Shown one piece after another: positions 17,156 through 24,891 of a stretch of DNA of 64,000 nt. Every line of letters begins with the position of its first letter. Position 1 is the stretch's first letter. The stretch comes from JABDIP01 sp965212545 (GTDB lineage Bacteria; Pseudomonadota; Alphaproteobacteria; DSM-16000; Inquilinaceae). The DNA is taken from assembly GCA_965212545.1 (NCBI GenBank), contig CBDBVB010000036.1, forward strand, positions 61,638-125,637. Reading direction: 5' to 3'. Both the position numbers and the translations under genes were made by a program. The notes under the pieces were generated by a model. That model was not told where the DNA came from and made no database searches. It was given only the letters and a program-made list of their open reading frames with translations.

Positions 17156-18710
17156 CAATGCCGCCGCGTGCATGCTGATCGGCTTGGCGTCACCGGCCGT
17201 CGCGGCAGAGACCGCTGAGTCGGCTGGGACACTCTTTGCCGAGCACTGCGCCGCCTGCCATGGCGCCGACCGACTGGGCGGGACCGGGCCGGCGCTGCTG
17301 CCGGAGAGCCTTGCCAGGCTCAGATCCGAGCGAGCTCGGGCCGTCATCGCGGAAGGTCGGCCGGCAACGCAGATGCCGGCATTCGGCGATGCATTGGCGG
17401 CCGAGGATCTCGATGCGCTGGTCTCGCTGATCTACACGCCATTGTCGGAACCGCCGGACTGGACCCTCGACGACATCCAGGACAGCCAACTCCTGGCGCT
17501 CGGCGACGACCCTCCGCCGGCCACGCCGGTCTACGACGCCGATCCGCTGCATCTCTTTCTCGTCGTGGAGAGCGGCGACCATCACGTCTCGATCCTCGAC
17601 GGCGATCGTCTGGAACCCATCCATCGCTTTGCCAGCCGGTTTGCCTTGCACGGGGGACCGAAATTCTCGCCCGGCGGACGCTTCGTCTTTTTCGCTTCGC
17701 GTGATGGCTGGATCACCAAATACGACCTTTACGGCTTGCAGGTCGTGGCCGAGATCCGCGCTGGCATCAATACGCGCAATATCGCCATCTCCCATGACGG
17801 CGCGGTCGTCGCGGTGGCCAATTACCTGCCGCACACGCTCGTTATGCTGAACGCCGAGGATCTGTCGCCGTTGGCGGTGATCCCGACCAAGGGCATGCGC
17901 AACGGACCGACGTCGCGGGTCAGCGCCGTCTATCAGGCCGCGCCCCGCGAAAGCTTCATCGTCGCATTCAAGGACATCAGCGAGGTCTGGGAGATCCCCT
18001 ATGGCGAAAACCCGCCGGCGGTGTTCAGCGGCCTGGTCCACAACTACGAACCGGGTCGCGAGGAGGGGTTGGCGCAGCCGGTCGAACGCTTCCCGATCCG
18101 GCGCATCGAGGTCGAGAGACCGCTGGACGATTTCTTCTTCGGTCCCGACTACCGGTTCCTGATCGGCGCCTCGCGGGATGGTGGGGCCAGCGTTGTGCAT
18201 CTCGATGTCGGGCGCACCATCGCCGAGTTGCCGATCGACGGGCTGCCGCATCTGGGGTCGGGCATTACCTGGCAATGGGGCGACCGCCGGGTGATGGCGA
18301 CGCCGCATCTGCGCGCCGGCGCAGTCAGTGTCATCGACATGGACGACTGGGAGGTCGTGCGCCGCATCGAGACGCTGGGCCCCGGCTTCTTCATGCGCAG
18401 CCACCGGAACTCGCCTTATGCCTGGGTCGACGTGTTCTTCGGCCCCCATAGCGACGCGATCCACGTGATCGACAAGCAGAGCCTGGAGATCGTCGCCACA
18501 CTGCGACCGGAGCCGGGCAAGACCGCGGCCCATGTCGAGTTCACCCATGACGGCCGCTATGCCCTGGTCAGCATCTGGGACATGGACGGCGCGATCGTCG
18601 TCTACGACGGCACCACCTTGGAAGAGGTCACGCGCATTCCGATGGTGCGCCCCTCGGGTAAATACAATGTCTTCAATAAGATCACCCTTGAGGAAGGCAC
18701 CAGCCACTGA
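17139..18710 (+). CDS. nirN: d1-dehydrogenase NirN
   Basis: A 523-residue NirS paralogue with a signal peptide (ending VAA near residue 22), a heme c site CAACH near residue 38 and a C-terminal d1-type propeller. NirN introduces the acrylate double bond in the last step of heme d1 formation and hands the cofactor to NirS. It lacks the NirS active-site HPGRG segment. FFMRSHRNSPYAWVDVFF and the ending PSGKYNVFNKIT match NirN rather than NirS. The start at 17139 was chosen because it gives the signal peptide; it overlaps nirJ. A hairpin (TCGCGGCC-GAAG-GGCCGCGA, 18711-18730) follows its stop directly. Confidence 0.92.
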   Translation: MLRRLSNAAACMLIGLASPAVAAETAESAGTLFAEHCAACHGADRLGGTGPALLPESLARLRSERARAVIAEGRPATQMPAFGDALAAEDLDALVSLIYTPLSEPPDWTLDDIQDSQLLALGDDPPPATPVYDADPLHLFLVVESGDHHVSILDGDRLEPIHRFASRFALHGGPKFSPGGRFVFFASRDGWITKYDLYGLQVVAEIRAGINTRNIAISHDGAVVAVANYLPHTLVMLNAEDLSPLAVIPTKGMRNGPTSRVSAVYQAAPRESFIVAFKDISEVWEIPYGENPPAVFSGLVHNYEPGREEGLAQPVERFPIRRIEVERPLDDFFFGPDYRFLIGASRDGGASVVHLDVGRTIAELPIDGLPHLGSGITWQWGDRRVMATPHLRAGAVSVIDMDDWEVVRRIETLGPGFFMRSHRNSPYAWVDVFFGPHSDAIHVIDKQSLEIVATLRPEPGKTAAHVEFTHDGRYALVSIWDMDGAIVVYDGTTLEEVTRIPMVRPSGKYNVFNKITLEEGTSH

Positions 18711-19437
18711 TCGCGGCCGAAGGGCCGCGACGCTGGTACTCTGCGGCCACGGCACGCGGGGAACCGGCGGCGTGCTGGACCGTCACGCCGCCCTGATCCA
18801 TGCCCGGCGCCTGTTTTCCGATGTCCGCGTGTGCAGCCTGTACGGCACACCCGAATTGGGCGGAGTCCTCGACGAGATCGCCTCGCCGGAGGTCTTCGTC
18901 GTGCCTTGGCTGATGTGCGCGGGCTTTACGATGGATCGACTGAGAGAGGTGATCGACGTCCACCCCGCCGCCCCTCGGATCATGCTGGCCGAACCCATCG
19001 GCGCAAGGGCCGCCATAGCCGATCTGGCGGCCGATATCGCTGCGGATGCATGCCGGCAACGGAACTGGCGGATCAAGGAGACCGGTCTGTTGCTGATCGG
19101 CCATGGCAGTGGCCGCAATTCGGTTTCGGCCCGGACGACGCGGGGACATGCGGCCCGCATCGCCGCGACCGGGCACTTTGCCGCTGTTGCCACCGCCTTT
19201 CTCGACGAACCGCCCTCGCCCGCCGAGGCACTTGCCGGTCTGGGCACGTCGAACAGTGTCGCCGTCGGACTGTTCGCCGAGCACAGTCTGCATAGCGAGG
19301 ACGACGTTCCTCGGTTATTGGGCGCCGGCCGCGATGTGCACTATACCGGCCCGATCGGAACGGCACCGGACCTCGTGGACATCATTGTTGCGCAGGCACA
19401 CGAGGCAAATGGCGCACCGCCGCTCGATGCGGCTTAG
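18667..19437 (+). CDS. CbiX/SirB-type chelatase in the nir operon
   Basis: About 256 residues in two similar halves, each opening with a strand-loop that ends in the chelatase His: LVLCGHGTRGTGG and LLIGHGSGRNSVS. This is the two-domain class II chelatase layout (CbiX/SirB). In this operon it is the best candidate to insert iron into sirohydrochlorin and so give siroheme for NirDLGH, a step no other gene here covers. The start is uncertain: an ATG at 18667 (inside nirN, another frame) or a TTG at 18688. It lies over the hairpin that follows nirN, so coupled translation from nirN is likely. The oxidation of precorrin-2 to sirohydrochlorin is not encoded in this window. Confidence 0.75.
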   Translation: MSSIRSPLRKAPATDRGRRAATLVLCGHGTRGTGGVLDRHAALIHARRLFSDVRVCSLYGTPELGGVLDEIASPEVFVVPWLMCAGFTMDRLREVIDVHPAAPRIMLAEPIGARAAIADLAADIAADACRQRNWRIKETGLLLIGHGSGRNSVSARTTRGHAARIAATGHFAAVATAFLDEPPSPAEALAGLGTSNSVAVGLFAEHSLHSEDDVPRLLGAGRDVHYTGPIGTAPDLVDIIVAQAHEANGAPPLDAA

Positions 19438-19476
19438 CGGTCCAATACCAAGCGAACGGAAAAACGCCAGACCAGG

Positions 19477-20544
19477 TTAGAGCCAGGTCTCAGCAGGATA
19501 GAGTGATTTCGGCCGACCAGCCCACATATGCCGCGCCAATGCCTCGGCATCGTCCTGGCTCACCGCACGACCCGACAGGCGAAGGGCGATCGCGGCGGTC
19601 CCGATAACGGCACCGGTCGGCGCCGCGTCCTCGTCGTCGCCACGCCAAAGTGCGACGAGACGCGACGGGTCCAGGGCTTCGCTACGCCAGCCATATCGGG
19701 TCCCGGGCAGCATCGCCGGCCACTCCTCGACCGATGGAGTCCCGTCGTCGAGCGTGGCGACGCGGCAGGGTTTCAGGGGGTTGCGCTGGGCTTCACCACC
19801 GGCGCCCTTGAAGATCGCCGCCTGCGGCTGGGCCAGCAGTCGGGCGGCATCGTGGTGCAAGTCGATGTAATTTGGGTGGAACACGCCCTGCATCTGGCAG
19901 GGCGCCCCCGCCGGGTTCAGTTCGCGGGCATAGGTATTCGCCGGCGAACGCAGTCCGAGCAGCGGTCGCAGCGCGAACAGCCTGTCCAGAGCGGGGCATA
20001 CCGCCTCCAGCGGCAGGTAGGCAATGCCGTGCCGGTCGATACCGGTGGCCGCTTCGGCTGTGGATGCCGCCGGCCGCAGGCCGAGCTCGACCAGGCAGCG
20101 CGGCGTCGAAACCGGCCCTTCGCCGGCGATGCCATGGATCAGGATCCGCATCCCGTTCGCAGCCAGCAGCAGTGCGGCGAGCAGGAAATAGGGAAGCTGG
20201 CGGTGACGGTCTGCATAAGAGGGCCAATCGAGATCGGCGTGCAGCAACGCCCTGTCGCGGGCGAATTCGCGTGCTGCCAGCACGAACCCGGCCAACTCGT
20301 CGGCCGTCTCCTTGCGATAGCGCAGCGTTGCAAGGAAGGCGCCGATCTGCACCGGCTCGGCGTCGCCGGCCAGGATCATGCGCATGGCCTTCGCCGCTTC
20401 GTCGCGGGATAGCGCGCGTGACAGCTTGCTGCCCTTGGCCACGATGCGCACGAAGTCGGCGAAGGGGTGCTCTTCCGGCTCCCCGGCTATCGCCACCGGC
20501 CGTGACCTGGGCGGGAGCGTCGTTGTCAAATCGCGTAGTGCCAT
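19477..20544 (-). CDS. TrpD2/YbiB-like glycosyl-transferase-fold protein
   Basis: A 355-residue protein of the anthranilate phosphoribosyltransferase fold. The helical N-terminal bundle (SRDEAAKAMRMILAGDAEPVQIGAFLATLRYRKETADELAGF) is the family hallmark. The catalytic GTGGD motif of true TrpD is absent (here LIHGIAGEGPVSTPRCL), so it is not TrpD. TrpD2/YbiB relatives bind nucleic acids, and some are encoded beside nitrite or nitrate assimilation genes. It is the last gene of the minus-strand respiratory operon, 33 bases after the bacteriohemerythrin, and converges on the nir operon. Its role in denitrification is unknown. Confidence 0.75.
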   Translation of the reverse strand: MALRDLTTTLPPRSRPVAIAGEPEEHPFADFVRIVAKGSKLSRALSRDEAAKAMRMILAGDAEPVQIGAFLATLRYRKETADELAGFVLAAREFARDRALLHADLDWPSYADRHRQLPYFLLAALLLAANGMRILIHGIAGEGPVSTPRCLVELGLRPAASTAEAATGIDRHGIAYLPLEAVCPALDRLFALRPLLGLRSPANTYARELNPAGAPCQMQGVFHPNYIDLHHDAARLLAQPQAAIFKGAGGEAQRNPLKPCRVATLDDGTPSVEEWPAMLPGTRYGWRSEALDPSRLVALWRGDDEDAAPTGAVIGTAAIALRLSGRAVSQDDAEALARHMWAGRPKSLYPAETWL

Positions 20545-20577
20545 CCTCAGTTTCGCCTGGGTTTCGGATTCAGACGA

Positions 20578-20973
20578 CTAGCCCAACATCCTGTGCAGCC
20601 GGGCGTCCTGGGTGCTGAAATGTGTCGCGAACCAACCGCCGAGATGCTCGGCCAGGGCATCCTGGTAATTCGCGTAGAGTCCGTGCTCGAAGTTGTCCAT
20701 GATCTCACGGATACCGTCGAGCAGCCGCTCGTGCTCGACCTTATGGCTCTCATAGCCGTCATAGCCGTGGTCGCGCATTTCCCGCTCCTCGAGCGCGAAA
20801 TGGCCAGCGATCTTGGCGTAGATCTCGTCGAGGCCGTCGATTATCGAGTCCTTTGAGCCGCTGGACGCGATCCGGTCATGGGTCTCGTTGATCAGCGCGA
20901 AGAGCTGCTGGTGCTCATAGTCGACAGCCGGGATACCCAGCTCGAACTCATCGCGCCATTGGATCAGGGTCAT
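20578..20973 (-). CDS. Bacteriohemerythrin
   Basis: A 131-residue single-domain hemerythrin with all the di-iron ligand positions: H21 (VDYEHQQLF), H and E in GHFALEERE, two His in HKVEHERLL, and H and D in THFSTQDARL. It reversibly binds O2 and, in some relatives, reacts with NO. It lies 7 bases downstream of a membrane protein gene in the NO-reductase-like operon, so a job in shielding the oxygen-labile or NO-exposed enzymes is likely (inference). It is not related in sequence to the second hemerythrin-like gene at 33166-33717. Confidence 0.92.
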   Translation of the reverse strand: MTLIQWRDEFELGIPAVDYEHQQLFALINETHDRIASSGSKDSIIDGLDEIYAKIAGHFALEEREMRDHGYDGYESHKVEHERLLDGIREIMDNFEHGLYANYQDALAEHLGGWFATHFSTQDARLHRMLG

Positions 20974-20980
20974 CGTTGCC

Positions 20981-21484
20981 TCATCGGAACACGAAGCCGC
21001 CGATATCGTCGCGAAAATCTATCACGAAGTGTTGCCCCGGTACCAATTCGACTTCGGTCGTCGTGTCGTAGTCGAAGCCGTCGACGCGGGCGGTGTCCCG
21101 AAGACGAGCGGTCAGCGTGTGCCGGCCTGGCGGAACGGTGAACGACTGGTAGGCCCGCGAGGGTCCGTCGCTGTTCAGGCCGGTCGGCGCAAGTTCCGCC
21201 GCGTAGAGCAGCGTGCCGTCAAGCTCGAGCTCGATATGGACAGGCAGGCGCTCCCGCGGGCAGACCGTCGGGACGCGCATGTTCGGCGGAAGGTCCGCCA
21301 TCTCCTCATCCGATAGCTGGCGGCACTCGCCGCGTCGGTCCGCGCCATGGGCGAAACTCAGCCTGACCATCGCCTGGTCGGGCGGGAAATGCTCGTAGGA
21401 CGGGTTTGCCGAAAGGAATCCAAGCAGGACCGCCACCAGCCCATAGAGCACCGCCTGGCCGAGATATCGCAGCGCGCTAGTCAT
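20981..21484 (-). CDS. Membrane-anchored protein of unknown function in the respiratory operon
   Basis: A 167-residue protein with one N-terminal membrane helix (LGQAVLYGLVAVLLGFLSA) and an extracytoplasmic beta-rich domain with two Cys (GECRQL, PTVCPRER) that could form a disulfide. The start overlaps the cytochrome b fusion stop by 8 bases and the end is 7 bases before the bacteriohemerythrin, so it is translated with both. I do not recognise a named family. The fold looks like an immunoglobulin-like sandwich (ELELDGTLLYAAEL, YQSFTVPPGRHTLTARLRD). Its constant partner here suggests an assembly or accessory subunit of the cytochrome b fusion. Confidence 0.7.
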   Translation of the reverse strand: MTSALRYLGQAVLYGLVAVLLGFLSANPSYEHFPPDQAMVRLSFAHGADRRGECRQLSDEEMADLPPNMRVPTVCPRERLPVHIELELDGTLLYAAELAPTGLNSDGPSRAYQSFTVPPGRHTLTARLRDTARVDGFDYDTTTEVELVPGQHFVIDFRDDIGGFVFR

Positions 21485-23078
21485 CGCTGCCGGCCTCCTG
21501 CAACTCCAAGGTCGGGGCTGGCGGCGGTCCCGCCTTTCCAGACGGGCGTTCCAGCGGTTTCAGGTCGGCCGCAAACTCGCGGATTTCTCGCTCCAGCCGC
21601 TTGGATTGGCTCTTGCCGAGTGAAATGCAGGCTATGCGGTCGCGCGGGATGCGCCCGCGCAAGCGTGGATCGCGTCGGCGCTCAATGCGCTCAATCGTCC
21701 AATCGAGGCCGAAGCGATGGGTGCAGGCGCCTTGGCGACAGCCGGCCATGACGATACCGTCGGCATGACCCCGGCTGAGCACGTAGTCCATGAATGAGGG
21801 CGGCAGGGCGCCCAGACACGGAAGCTCGACCGTGCTCACGCCCGGCACGTCAAGCCGTCGCAGGTCGGGGCCGGGATCGCATCCGAAAACGATGACCCGG
21901 ACGCCGTCGCCGGGCGTGCCCCCGGCCTTGTTGATACGCTCGCGCAGCGCCCCGAGCGGCCGGTCGGGCAGATCGATCCCGGTGGTCACGGCACCGGTGC
22001 GCCGGAACGGCGTGGCGCTTGGGCAGGAGCCGATACAGATTCCGCAGCTGACGCAGAGGTCGGGGTCGACAACCGCCTCGCGGTCGAACGGCAGGCCGTC
22101 GCTGCGCCGCTGCATCTCGATGGCGTTGCACGGGCAATCATCGGCACACCAGGTGCAGCCATTGCAGTGCGCCAGTTCGACGGCGGCCACCTGGGCCCGG
22201 CGCATCGGCGGCATCCATGGCAGGCCCGCCAGCAGCAGTGTCAGCACGGCCGCGACGCCCCACACTGTCGCACTGGACCAGTAATCCAGCAGCGGATAGA
22301 AACCAAGATAGAACCAGTCCAGGCTGACGACCGCCGGCACCGTGGTCAGGTCGGCGGCTCCCTGGCTTGTAGCGGGGCTGACAAACGATAGAGCGAGCAA
22401 CATCACGAATGTCCCGACCGCCAGCCCGCGCGGCGGGTTGATCTTGGGCCGGGTGACGCGCTGCAGGTGGATCCAGAGCACCAGCAGCAGGATCAGCGGC
22501 GCCCCGATATGCATGAACATCAGCAATGTGAAGAACCGGTCATCCAGGCTCTCCGGCGTCATGAAGTTCCGCGCGATGGGCTCGCCGAAGATCGGCAGCC
22601 AGTCGAGCCATTCGGTGCTGGCGATCGCCACATACTGGGCCAGTGTGTCCCAGACCAGCCAATAGCCGGTAATCCCGGCGATCAGCACCAGCCACAGGAC
22701 GGGTATCCCGGTCAGCCAGGTGAACCATCGGGCGCCGCGGTACCGGTCCAGGGAAAACTCGCGCACCATATGAACCGCCATGAACAGGACCATCCCGTCG
22801 GAGGCGTAACGGTGGAAGCTGCGCATGACCCCGCCGAGATACCATTGATCGTGGGTCAGGTACTCGACGGATTCGTATGCCTCGGTCGCGCCGGTGTCGA
22901 AGAAGATGTAGAGATAGATGCCGGTGACCGCGACGATCCAATAGTAGAAGAACCCCAGCGCGCCGAGATTATGCAGCGGGTTCCATGACGGTCCGAACAC
23001 GCGGTCGAGCAGGGCTTCCGACCACTCAAAGCCGAGCCGCAGACTCCGACGCAGCCAACTCATCGGTTCAGCCGCCAC
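21477..23078 (-). CDS. Cytochrome b / two [4Fe-4S] ferredoxin / MvhD-domain fusion
   Basis: A 533-residue three-part electron-transfer protein. Residues 1-290 form a bc1/b6-type cytochrome b core with two bis-His heme pairs spaced 14 apart within helices (H89 and H103; H190 and H204) and about six helices. Residues 305-352 carry two [4Fe-4S] motifs, CNGCTWCADDCP and CVSCGICIGSCP. From about residue 393 there is an MvhD/FrhD-like [2Fe-2S] domain (VIVFGCDPG, ELPCLGALPP, MAGCRQGACTHR). The C-terminal tail is polar. It would move electrons between the quinone pool and a soluble or cytoplasmic partner. Known MvhD domains hand electrons to heterodisulfide-reductase-type proteins, none of which is visible here. 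It sits in the heme-copper operon, 61 bases after the SCO gene. Confidence 0.85.
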   Translation of the reverse strand: MAAEPMSWLRRSLRLGFEWSEALLDRVFGPSWNPLHNLGALGFFYYWIVAVTGIYLYIFFDTGATEAYESVEYLTHDQWYLGGVMRSFHRYASDGMVLFMAVHMVREFSLDRYRGARWFTWLTGIPVLWLVLIAGITGYWLVWDTLAQYVAIASTEWLDWLPIFGEPIARNFMTPESLDDRFFTLLMFMHIGAPLILLLVLWIHLQRVTRPKINPPRGLAVGTFVMLLALSFVSPATSQGAADLTTVPAVVSLDWFYLGFYPLLDYWSSATVWGVAAVLTLLLAGLPWMPPMRRAQVAAVELAHCNGCTWCADDCPCNAIEMQRRSDGLPFDREAVVDPDLCVSCGICIGSCPSATPFRRTGAVTTGIDLPDRPLGALRERINKAGGTPGDGVRVIVFGCDPGPDLRRLDVPGVSTVELPCLGALPPSFMDYVLSRGHADGIVMAGCRQGACTHRFGLDWTIERIERRRDPRLRGRIPRDRIACISLGKSQSKRLEREIREFAADLKPLERPSGKAGPPPAPTLELQEAGSDD

Positions 23079-23139
23079 CTTCCGGACGGGTGCCGGTAAA
23101 TCGTCCGGGCCCGATCGGCGGATAGTGCCCGCTCCCGGT

Positions 23140-23991
23140 TCATGCGCGGCGTTGCCTGAGATCGCGGAGTAATGCGCGCGTCAGGATCGTACCGACGCCG
23201 AGCAGCGACGCTGCCCCGATCGCCAGCCCGACGAAAAGCGACCATTCGAAGCGGTAGCGGCCGCTTGCCGGATCGTAGAGGGTGCAGAACAGGCGTACCC
23301 TTTCGACAAGCTCGTCGAGGCTGATCGGAACTCCGGATTGCCCGAAGATCAGCTGCTTGAGCGGCTCGACCAGCGCCGGCGGCTCGAAATTATCGCCATA
23401 GACCTGACGGAAGACGCGGCCCTCGGCGTCGAGCACGGTCACCTGTGCCAGATGATCGAAACCCTTCGGCGATGGGAAGTAGATGAAACCGACCTCGCGG
23501 GTCAACTGCTCAACCGTATCCTGGTCGGCGCTGAGGAAATGCCAGTCCGGAAGGTCCACGCCCTGGCTGCGGGCATAGGCGCGCATCTGGTCGGGCGTAT
23601 CGATCTCGGTGTCGAATCCGACCGTGACGATGGTGAAGGCGTCGTCACCGAAGGCGTCCTGGGCGACCTCGACCGCATTGTACAGGGTCTGGACGATCAA
23701 CGGGCAGCTATGGGCGCAGCCGGTATAGACCAGATTGAGGACCAGCGGTTTGCCGCGGAAATCGGCAAGGCGGCGCTCGTTCATCGCTTCGTCCAGCAAT
23801 CGGTGCGGTGTCAGACTGCGGCCGATGGCGGATTGGCTGTAGGCAAGCGCGCCCTGTGGATCGAAGGCGGAGGGCGGATCCTCGGCCACCGGACCGGCCG
23901 TCGCCCCGGCGGCACCTGCCAGGACACACAGAACCGCGATCGCCGGGAGCTGCAGGAGGCGTCGCTGGCACGGCATGCGCGGGTCAGGCAA
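23140..23991 (-). CDS. SCO1/SenC copper chaperone-like protein
   Basis: A 283-residue thioredoxin-fold protein with a signal peptide, the copper-binding CAHSC pair in VYTGCAHSCPLIVQTL near residue 94, and the conserved His in the DHLAQVTVLD block near residue 178. Unusually it has a C-terminal membrane helix (WSLFVGLAIGAASLLGVGTIL), so it is anchored at the back rather than the front. SCO proteins deliver copper to or reduce the CuA site; this one sits with the CuA subunit. Its start overlaps the ctaB stop by 8 bases. The first or sixth codon (MPCQRR) could be the start. Confidence 0.85.
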   Translation of the reverse strand: MPDPRMPCQRRLLQLPAIAVLCVLAGAAGATAGPVAEDPPSAFDPQGALAYSQSAIGRSLTPHRLLDEAMNERRLADFRGKPLVLNLVYTGCAHSCPLIVQTLYNAVEVAQDAFGDDAFTIVTVGFDTEIDTPDQMRAYARSQGVDLPDWHFLSADQDTVEQLTREVGFIYFPSPKGFDHLAQVTVLDAEGRVFRQVYGDNFEPPALVEPLKQLIFGQSGVPISLDELVERVRLFCTLYDPASGRYRFEWSLFVGLAIGAASLLGVGTILTRALLRDLRQRRA

Positions 23992-24847
23992 TGAACGCGT
24001 CGACGATGATGCCTGCCAGGAGCACGGTGAGCTGCAGCAGCGAGGCGCGGAAATTGGCCATCGCCATGGCCGGCGTCGGATGCAGCGTCAACAGGACGCT
24101 GCGATAGATGAAATACGCACCGCCCGAGGCCGCCGCGGCGAAATAGATCCAGCCGAGACCAAAGGCCACCGGCGTCAGCGAAAGCAATACCAGCGCGACG
24201 GTATGCGCGAGGGTCGCCCAGGCCGCCTTGCGCGGCCCGACCACGACCGGCAGCATCGGCACGCCGGCCTCGGCATAGTCGCGATGCAGGGTCGTCGCCA
24301 GGCTCCAGAAATGCGGCGGCGTCCACAGGAACAGCACCACTGCCAGAATGATGGGAACCGGTCCCAGTTGAGGGTCGACAACCGAGGCGCCCGCAAGGAC
24401 GGCGAAGCTGCCGGCAAGCCCGCCGACCACGATGTTGAGCCAGCTACGCTGCTTCAGCCAGACGGTGTAGACGACCCCATAGACGAAGGCTCCGAGGAAG
24501 ACATGCAGCGCCACCATGGCGTTGAGCGCGAATGCCGCAAGCCCGACCGCCAGGGCCAGGATCGCGATGATGCCGATCAGCCAACCCGCGCCCGGTCGGA
24601 ATTCGCCGGTGACGAAGGGCCGGTTGCGGGTGCGCCGCATCCGCGCATCCAGGTCGCGCTCGACATATTGGTTGAACGCGCCGGCGCTGGCCGATGACAG
24701 CAGGATCGCCAAACCCAGCACCACCGCCTTCCAACCCGGCTCGTCGACGCCGCCCGCCGCGGCCAGACCCGCCAACGCGGTCAAGGTGATCGCAAAGCCG
24801 ATCCGCAGCTTGAAGACCGAGTAGAGCTGGCCGGCAATTGCGCTCAT
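23984..24847 (-). CDS. ctaB: Protoheme IX farnesyltransferase (heme O synthase)
   Basis: A 287-residue UbiA-family membrane enzyme that adds a farnesyl group to heme b. The diphosphate-binding motif is NQYVERDLDARMRRTRNRP near residue 60, and the second conserved loop is WTPPHFWSLATTLHRDYAEAGVPM. About nine helices are visible. The ATG at 24847 was chosen over one at 24895 because the upstream residues are charged and not homologous. The gene's presence in the operon implies that the neighbouring heme-copper enzyme uses heme O or A at one of its sites. No heme A synthase is seen in the window. Confidence 0.93.
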   Translation of the reverse strand: MSAIAGQLYSVFKLRIGFAITLTALAGLAAAGGVDEPGWKAVVLGLAILLSSASAGAFNQYVERDLDARMRRTRNRPFVTGEFRPGAGWLIGIIAILALAVGLAAFALNAMVALHVFLGAFVYGVVYTVWLKQRSWLNIVVGGLAGSFAVLAGASVVDPQLGPVPIILAVVLFLWTPPHFWSLATTLHRDYAEAGVPMLPVVVGPRKAAWATLAHTVALVLLSLTPVAFGLGWIYFAAAASGGAYFIYRSVLLTLHPTPAMAMANFRASLLQLTVLLAGIIVDAFIA

Positions 24848-24891
24848 GGCCTGACCTCGCTTCCTTCCCGATCGGCCCCGATCAACCCCGA

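Noticed and set aside
19477..20544. Anthranilate phosphoribosyltransferase (TrpD)
   Set aside because: The GTGGD phosphoribosyl-binding motif is missing and there are no trp genes nearby.
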